A DNA stretch of 64,000 bases, from contig CAWJIB010000009.1 in NCBI GenBank assembly GCA_963842835.1, positions 868,001 to 932,000 of the forward strand, written 5' to 3'. Below, piece after piece: positions 59,981-64,000 of the stretch. The position numbers were made by a program, and so were the translations under genes. Position 1 is the first letter of the stretch; each line of letters starts with the position of its first letter. The notes under the pieces are model-generated. The model was given only the letters and a program-made list of their open reading frames with translations. It did no database searches and was not told the DNA's origin. Origin of the DNA: Roseiarcus sp963842835 (lineage in GTDB: Bacteria > Pseudomonadota > Alphaproteobacteria > Rhizobiales > Beijerinckiaceae).

Positions 59981-60445
59981 ATGAAAGCCCTTCGCGCCGC
60001 CCTCCTCTTCGCTCTCGTCCTTTGCGCCGCCGCCGCCCATGCGGTGCAGCCGGACGAAGTGATGAAGGACCCCGCCCTCGAGGCGCGCGCCCGCGCGCTG
60101 TCCTCCGAACTGCGCTGCATGGTCTGCCAGAACCAGTCGATCGACGATTCCGACGCGTCGCTGGCGCGCGACATCCGCCTGCTGATCCGCGCGCGCATCG
60201 CCAAGGGCGAAAGCAACGAAGCCGTGCGCGACTTCCTCGTTTCGCGATACGGCGACTTCATCCTCCTGCAGCCGCGCCTCAAGCCGCACACGCTGCTGCT
60301 CTGGCTCAGCGCGCCGCTCACCCTCGCCCTCGGCGCCCTCGCCATCGCCTTCGCCGCCCGCCGCCCCCCGCCGCCGACCCCGGCGCTGAGCCCGCAGGAG
60401 GAACAGCGCTTGGCCGAACTCGACCCCGACCGCAAGCGCGCCTAA
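59981..60445 (+). CDS. ccmH: Cytochrome c maturation thioreductase CcmH (CcmL)
   Basis: A 154-residue periplasmic protein with a Sec signal (ALLFALVLCAAAAHA), the redox motif LRCMVCQNQSIDDSDA (~residues 42-57) and the RYGDFILLQP segment, followed by a C-terminal anchor (LLWLSAPLTLALGALAIAFAA). It reduces apocytochrome disulfides for heme attachment. It is last in ccmI-ccmE-ccmF-ccmH. Confidence 0.95.
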   Translation: MKALRAALLFALVLCAAAAHAVQPDEVMKDPALEARARALSSELRCMVCQNQSIDDSDASLARDIRLLIRARIAKGESNEAVRDFLVSRYGDFILLQPRLKPHTLLLWLSAPLTLALGALAIAFAARRPPPPTPALSPQEEQRLAELDPDRKRA

Positions 60446-60521
60446 ACGCGGACCGACGTCCGCCCCTTGCCCGACGCCCCGCGGGGCGCCAAAACGAAGC
60501 GCCTGTCTCGGAGCCTGTCCC

Positions 60522-61706
60522 ATGCTGCACGTCGTTCCCGCCTTCTCGCGCATCGGCGAGGAAAACGCCTTCGCCGTTCTCGCCAAGGCGGCGGAGCTGC
60601 AGCGCCAGGGGCGCGACATCATCAACCTCGGCATCGGCCAGCCCGATTTCAAAACCCCGCCGCATATCGTCGAGGCGGCGGTCAAGGCGCTTCGCGACGG
60701 CGAGCACGGCTACACCGCGGCGACGGGAATCCTTCCCCTGCGCGAGGCGGTCGCCGCCGATCTTCACCGGCGCTTCTCCGTCGAGGTGTCCCCGGAGTCG
60801 GTTTTGATCGTGCCGGGCGGCAAGGTCACCATGCATATGGCGATCCTGATGTTCGGCGAACCGGGCGCCGACATCCTTTATCCCGACCCCGGCTTTCCCA
60901 TCTATCGCTCGATGATCGAATTCACCGGCGCGCGGCCCGTGCCTGTCCCGATGCGCGAGGAGAACGGCTTCGCCTTCTCGGCCGAGGAGACGCTCGCGCT
61001 GATGACGCCGCAAACGCGCCTCGTCATCCTCAACTCGCCCGCCAATCCGACCGGCGGCGTGACGCCGCGCGAGGAGATCGACAAGCTGGTGGCGGGCCTG
61101 GCGCGCTGGCCCGACGTCGCGATCCTGTCCGACGAGATCTACGGCCAGATGACCTACGACAACCATCGCCACCAGACCTTGCTCGCCTATCCCGAAATCC
61201 GCGATCGCCTGATCCTGCTCGACGGCTGGTCGAAGACCTATGCGATGACCGGCTGGCGGCTCGGCTATTCCGTCTGGCCGAAGGCGCTCTACGAAAACGC
61301 GCGCAAGCTCGCGGTCAATTCCTATTCCTGCGTCAATTCGGCGGCCCAGTACGCTGGGCTCGCAGCCTTGACCGGGCCGCAGGACGCGGTTCACGCGATG
61401 GTCGCCGAGTTCGACGCCCGCCGCGCCGTCGTGGTCGAAGGGCTCAACCGCTTGCCCGGCGTGCGCTCGGCGACGCCGAAGGGCGCGTTTTACGCGTTTC
61501 CGAACATCGCCGCCACCGGCTGGAAGGCCAAGCCGCTCGCTGCGGCGCTGCTCGAGGAGGCGGGCGTGGCGACGATCGGCGGCCCGGACTTCGGCGTCTA
61601 CGGCGAGGGTTACATCCGCCTCTCCTACGCCAATTCGCGCGAAAACATTCGCCGCGCGCTGGAGCGCATCGCCGATTTTCTGCAAAACCGCGCGCCGCCG
61701 CTCTAG
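60522..61706 (+). CDS. Class I/II pyridoxal-phosphate aminotransferase
   Basis: A 394-residue fold-type I aminotransferase. Seen: the N-terminal INLGIGQPDFKTPPHI, NSPANPTGGV (~residues 168-177), the Asp-x-x-Tyr ILSDEIYGQM, the PLP lysine in GWSKTYAMTGWRLGY (~residue 235) and the C-terminal YIRLSYANSRENI (Arg carboxylate ligand). It is close to the aspartate/aromatic aminotransferase subgroup; the exact substrate is not evident. It follows ccmH but is probably transcribed separately. Confidence 0.93.
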   Translation: MLHVVPAFSRIGEENAFAVLAKAAELQRQGRDIINLGIGQPDFKTPPHIVEAAVKALRDGEHGYTAATGILPLREAVAADLHRRFSVEVSPESVLIVPGGKVTMHMAILMFGEPGADILYPDPGFPIYRSMIEFTGARPVPVPMREENGFAFSAEETLALMTPQTRLVILNSPANPTGGVTPREEIDKLVAGLARWPDVAILSDEIYGQMTYDNHRHQTLLAYPEIRDRLILLDGWSKTYAMTGWRLGYSVWPKALYENARKLAVNSYSCVNSAAQYAGLAALTGPQDAVHAMVAEFDARRAVVVEGLNRLPGVRSATPKGAFYAFPNIAATGWKAKPLAAALLEEAGVATIGGPDFGVYGEGYIRLSYANSRENIRRALERIADFLQNRAPPL

Positions 61707-61819
61707 ATTATCGGCAAAGCGCGCCTTTGCGGGAAAATCAGTCGGCGCTTTTGCGACGCGCTCTAGGCGAAACCCGGCTTTGTCGCTATGGGGTAATCTT
61801 TCCCGTGGATCATGCGATC

Positions 61820-62233
61820 ATGCGAATCCTTCTCCTCGCTACCGCCCTCGCCGCATCCGCCGTCACCGCCGCCGCGGCGGAAAACCTTCGACCCTCGCAA
61901 CTGGCCTGCGACGCCAAGAAGATCGGCGCTCGCGAACTTGCGGAATGCCTGCGCACGAGCGCGGACCGGGCGGACCGCGATCTCTCCGCGAGCATTGAGG
62001 CCGCGATCAAGAGCATCGACGCGCGTCAGGGCGTGCTGTCCTCGCAGAAGGGGCGTTGGAAGCGTTCGCTCAACGACGCCGAGGCGCTGTGGATCGGCTG
62101 GCGCGACGCCGAGTGCCAGGACGTCGCGCCGTTCGAGGCCGGCATGGGCGCCAAAGGCGGCGACCCGCGCCTGGCCTGCATCATCGATCACGATGCCGAG
62201 CGCATCGCCGACATCAAGGCGCGTTACCCCTGA
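61820..62233 (+). CDS. LprI-like (DUF1311) secreted protein
   Basis: A 137-residue protein with a Sec signal (ILLLATALAASAVTAAAA) and the DUF1311/LprI features: paired cysteines (ACDAKKIGARELAECL), an internal SQKGRWKRSLNDAEALWIGWRDAECQ helix and a late RLACIIDHDAERI. Family members include lysozyme inhibitors; the role here is unproven. The start at 61820 is preferred to an out-of-frame ATG at 61812. Its 3' end overlaps the CHAD gene by ten bases in convergent orientation. Confidence 0.8.
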   Translation: MRILLLATALAASAVTAAAAENLRPSQLACDAKKIGARELAECLRTSADRADRDLSASIEAAIKSIDARQGVLSSQKGRWKRSLNDAEALWIGWRDAECQDVAPFEAGMGAKGGDPRLACIIDHDAERIADIKARYP

Positions 62234-63129
62234 GGCTTGCCGGGCGGCGGCGGCTCGGGCGCGCCCGGCTTGTGCTGCGGACGCTCGAGATAGGCGGCGA
62301 TTCGGCGCTCGAACGCGCCGGTCCGCTCGACGAAGAGCCGGGAGAAGCGCTCGCTCGCGCGACGCTCCAAAGGCCGGCGTCGCTGCGCGACGAGCGCGAT
62401 CAGGCGTTCCGCTTCGTCGGGGGACAATTCGGGACGGCCGCGCACGAATTCGGCGAGAACCGTCAGATCGTTGTGGTCGCCCAGCGCATTTCGCAACCGA
62501 TGAAGCTCGCGGCCGATCGCCTGGAACATCGCCGGCCACGCCGGCTCGAACACGGCGAGCTGATGGGAAAGATCGACCACGCGCATGCGCAGGGCGTGCA
62601 GATCGTCGGCGTCGCGGCTCGCCAGCGCTCGATGGCCGAGCCGTCGCGCCGCGCGATAGGTTCGCCGCACCGCGAGCAGCAGCGGCTCCGCGCCGACTGT
62701 CTCGACGCCCCAGGCCTCGACGGACCGCGCCAGCGCGCGCAGCTCCGCGGAGACGCCGCCGACGTCGATCTCGCGATGCGCGCGTCGCTCCGCCTCGCGC
62801 AGCTCGGCGATGACGCGGAGCAGGATGTCTTGGGCTTGGGCCGGCCCCTTCAGCCGCGTCAGCACGCCGGGCAGAATGTCGAGATTGCGAGCCCGACCGA
62901 CGCTGCGCCTCGCCGCGTTGAGAGCCTTGAGAGCGTCATAGGCGAGCGCGCCGACGAGGGGCGTGAAGAGGCGCGACAATCCGGCGGCGGCTTTCAGGGT
63001 CCTGCGCACGTCGTGGATGCGATCGGCCTCGTCCTGGCCGGGATGCGGGAACTGATCCGCCGCGGTCAGGATCGCCTCGACCAACGCGGCGCGACAATGG
63101 AGGGGCCAGGAGCGGCGCGCAGCGGTCAT
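62224..63129 (-). CDS. CHAD domain protein
   Basis: A 301-residue alpha-helical protein of the CHAD (conserved histidine alpha-helical domain) family. Seen: histidines and basic residues spaced along helices, e.g. DEADRIHDVRRTLKAAAG, DDLHALRMRVVDLSHQL and LRNALGDHNDLTVLAEFV, ending in a Pro-rich tail. CHAD proteins bind polyphosphate in known cases. The start overlaps the stop of the acyl-CoA synthetase gene (ATGA). Confidence 0.88.
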   Translation of the reverse strand: MTAARRSWPLHCRAALVEAILTAADQFPHPGQDEADRIHDVRRTLKAAAGLSRLFTPLVGALAYDALKALNAARRSVGRARNLDILPGVLTRLKGPAQAQDILLRVIAELREAERRAHREIDVGGVSAELRALARSVEAWGVETVGAEPLLLAVRRTYRAARRLGHRALASRDADDLHALRMRVVDLSHQLAVFEPAWPAMFQAIGRELHRLRNALGDHNDLTVLAEFVRGRPELSPDEAERLIALVAQRRRPLERRASERFSRLFVERTGAFERRIAAYLERPQHKPGAPEPPPPGKPQG

Positions 63130-64000
63130 GGCGTTCCGCCAATCCTGCGCGCCTGCTCGCGCAGGGCGAATTTCTGCACTTTGCCGGTCGAAGTCTTCGG
63201 GATCTCGGCGAAGACGATGCGGCGCGGGCATTTGAAATGCGCGAGGCGAGCGCGGCACCAGGCGATCAGCTCCTCTTCGCTCGCGCTGTATCCGGGTTTC
63301 ATCTCCACGAAGGCGCAGGGCGTCTCGCCCCATTTGTCGTCGGGGCGCGCGACCACGGCGGCGAGTTGCACGCCAGGATGCTGAAACAACGCGTCCTCGA
63401 CCTCGATCGAGGAAATGTTCTCGCCGCCGGAAATGATGATGTCCTTCGAGCGGTCCTTGAGCTGGACGTATCCGTCGGGGTGCTTCACGCCGAGATCGCC
63501 GGAATGGAACCAGCCGCCGGCGAAGGCCTCGTCGGTCGAAGCCTTGTTCTTGAGATAGCCTTTCATCACGACATTGCCGCGAAACATCACTTCGCCCAGG
63601 GTCTCGCCGTCGGCCGGAACGCTGCGCATCGTCTCGGGGTCCATCACGTCGAGCGATTCCAGCGCGTGATAGCGCACGCCCTGGCGCGCTTTCAAAGCGG
63701 CCTGAGCGGGCCCGTCGAGCGCGTTCCACTCATCCTTCCAGTCGTTGACGACCGCGGGGCCGTAGACCTCCGTGAGCCCATAGAGGTGGGTCACCTCGAA
63801 GCCGGCCTCGCGCATCGCCGCGAGCACGGCGGCGGGGGGCGGCGCGGCGGCGGTGAAAAAGCGCACGACATGCGGCAGAGGGCGCTTCTCCTGCGCGCTC
63901 GCGCCGAGCAGGATCGACGTGACGATCGGCGCGCCGCACAGATGCGTGACGCCGTGCTCGGCGATGAGATCATAGAGCGCCTTGGCGCGCACCTGCCTCA
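63126..64000 (-). CDS. AMP-dependent acyl-CoA synthetase (partial, C-terminal part)
   Basis: The gene runs off the right end; about 290 C-terminal residues are visible. Seen: FFTAAAPPPAAVLAAMREAG and the LYGLTEVYGPAVV adenylate motif, GWFHSGDLGVKHPDGYVQLKDRSKDIIISGGENISS (ATP-binding and hinge region), and the catalytic Lys of PKTSTGKVQKF. It resembles the medium-chain/DmdB-like acyl-CoA ligase group; the substrate is unknown. It is coupled to the CHAD gene. Confidence 0.93.
   Translation of the reverse strand, partial: RQVRAKALYDLIAEHGVTHLCGAPIVTSILLGASAQEKRPLPHVVRFFTAAAPPPAAVLAAMREAGFEVTHLYGLTEVYGPAVVNDWKDEWNALDGPAQAALKARQGVRYHALESLDVMDPETMRSVPADGETLGEVMFRGNVVMKGYLKNKASTDEAFAGGWFHSGDLGVKHPDGYVQLKDRSKDIIISGGENISSIEVEDALFQHPGVQLAAVVARPDDKWGETPCAFVEMKPGYSASEEELIAWCRARLAHFKCPRRIVFAEIPKTSTGKVQKFALREQARRIGGTP

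Overview
The window is GC-rich DNA from an alphaproteobacterium, most likely a member of the Hyphomicrobiales (Rhizobiales). The evidence is the gene neighbourhoods (coaBC-dut and ubiB-ubiE; acnA divergent from ccmAB), System I cytochrome c maturation, and 14-bp FixK/FNR-type boxes of the kind used by Bradyrhizobium and Rhodopseudomonas. The species cannot be fixed from the sequence. A PioA/PioB pair suggests a phototrophic or lithotrophic Fe(II)-oxidising relative of Rhodopseudomonas or Rhodomicrobium.

Layout. 0-7.4 kb is housekeeping: partial hemW, an AGE-family sugar epimerase, then a leftward run of coaBC-dut-rrf2-cysK and ubiE-ubiB. 7.7-14.2 kb holds a CHASE/PAS/GGDEF/EAL c-di-GMP protein, an alpha-glucan phosphorylase with a gene-poor leader, and a DUF2332 protein. 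14.2-26.1 kb holds acnA and ccmA-ccmB, then a 6.3-kb insert (DUF2267, CapA-like phosphoesterase, alpha/beta hydrolase, a GAF/PAS/GGDEF/EAL protein) with a canonical FixK box, then ccmC-ccmD-ccmG.

26.2-54.9 kb looks like an acquired electron-transfer island. Its left edge fuses the stop codon of an nrfD-like gene to the last ~39 codons of apaG. Its right edge carries what appears to be a decayed IS1380-type transposase. Inside are an NrfCD-like Fe-S/quinone module with a hexaheme cytochrome, two tetraheme cytochromes, a membrane protein with a heme loop, PioA (decaheme) and PioB (outer-membrane porin), a nonaheme-cytochrome b fusion, HemG, a UbiE-like methyltransferase, a c553, and two tandemly duplicated ~85-residue monoheme proteins. 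A leftward nfnAB-korAB operon with a KOR-linked 4Fe-4S protein closes it. Decayed genes (c553 tail, Phd/VapC pair) are scattered through it. Seven FixK/FNR-like boxes lie before these units. There are 37 CXXCH motifs in intact genes of the island and one more in a cytochrome just outside.

55-64 kb holds that small cytochrome, ccmI-ccmE-ccmF-ccmH, an aminotransferase, an LprI-like protein, a CHAD protein and a partial acyl-CoA synthetase.

How the genes may work together (inference): PioAB brings electrons from extracellular Fe(II) or a solid across the outer membrane. Tetraheme and tiny monoheme cytochromes carry them through the periplasm. The nonaheme-cyt b and NrfCD-hexaheme modules exchange them with the quinone pool. 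Nfn and KOR link NAD(P)H and ferredoxin to carbon metabolism. HemG and the flanking ccm genes supply heme and attach it. FixK-type control would tie the set to low oxygen.

Two genes (ccmE and the KOR-linked protein) each appear to lack one base in a G/C homopolymer, which is more likely sequencing error than biology. No rRNA, tRNA or CRISPR array was seen.
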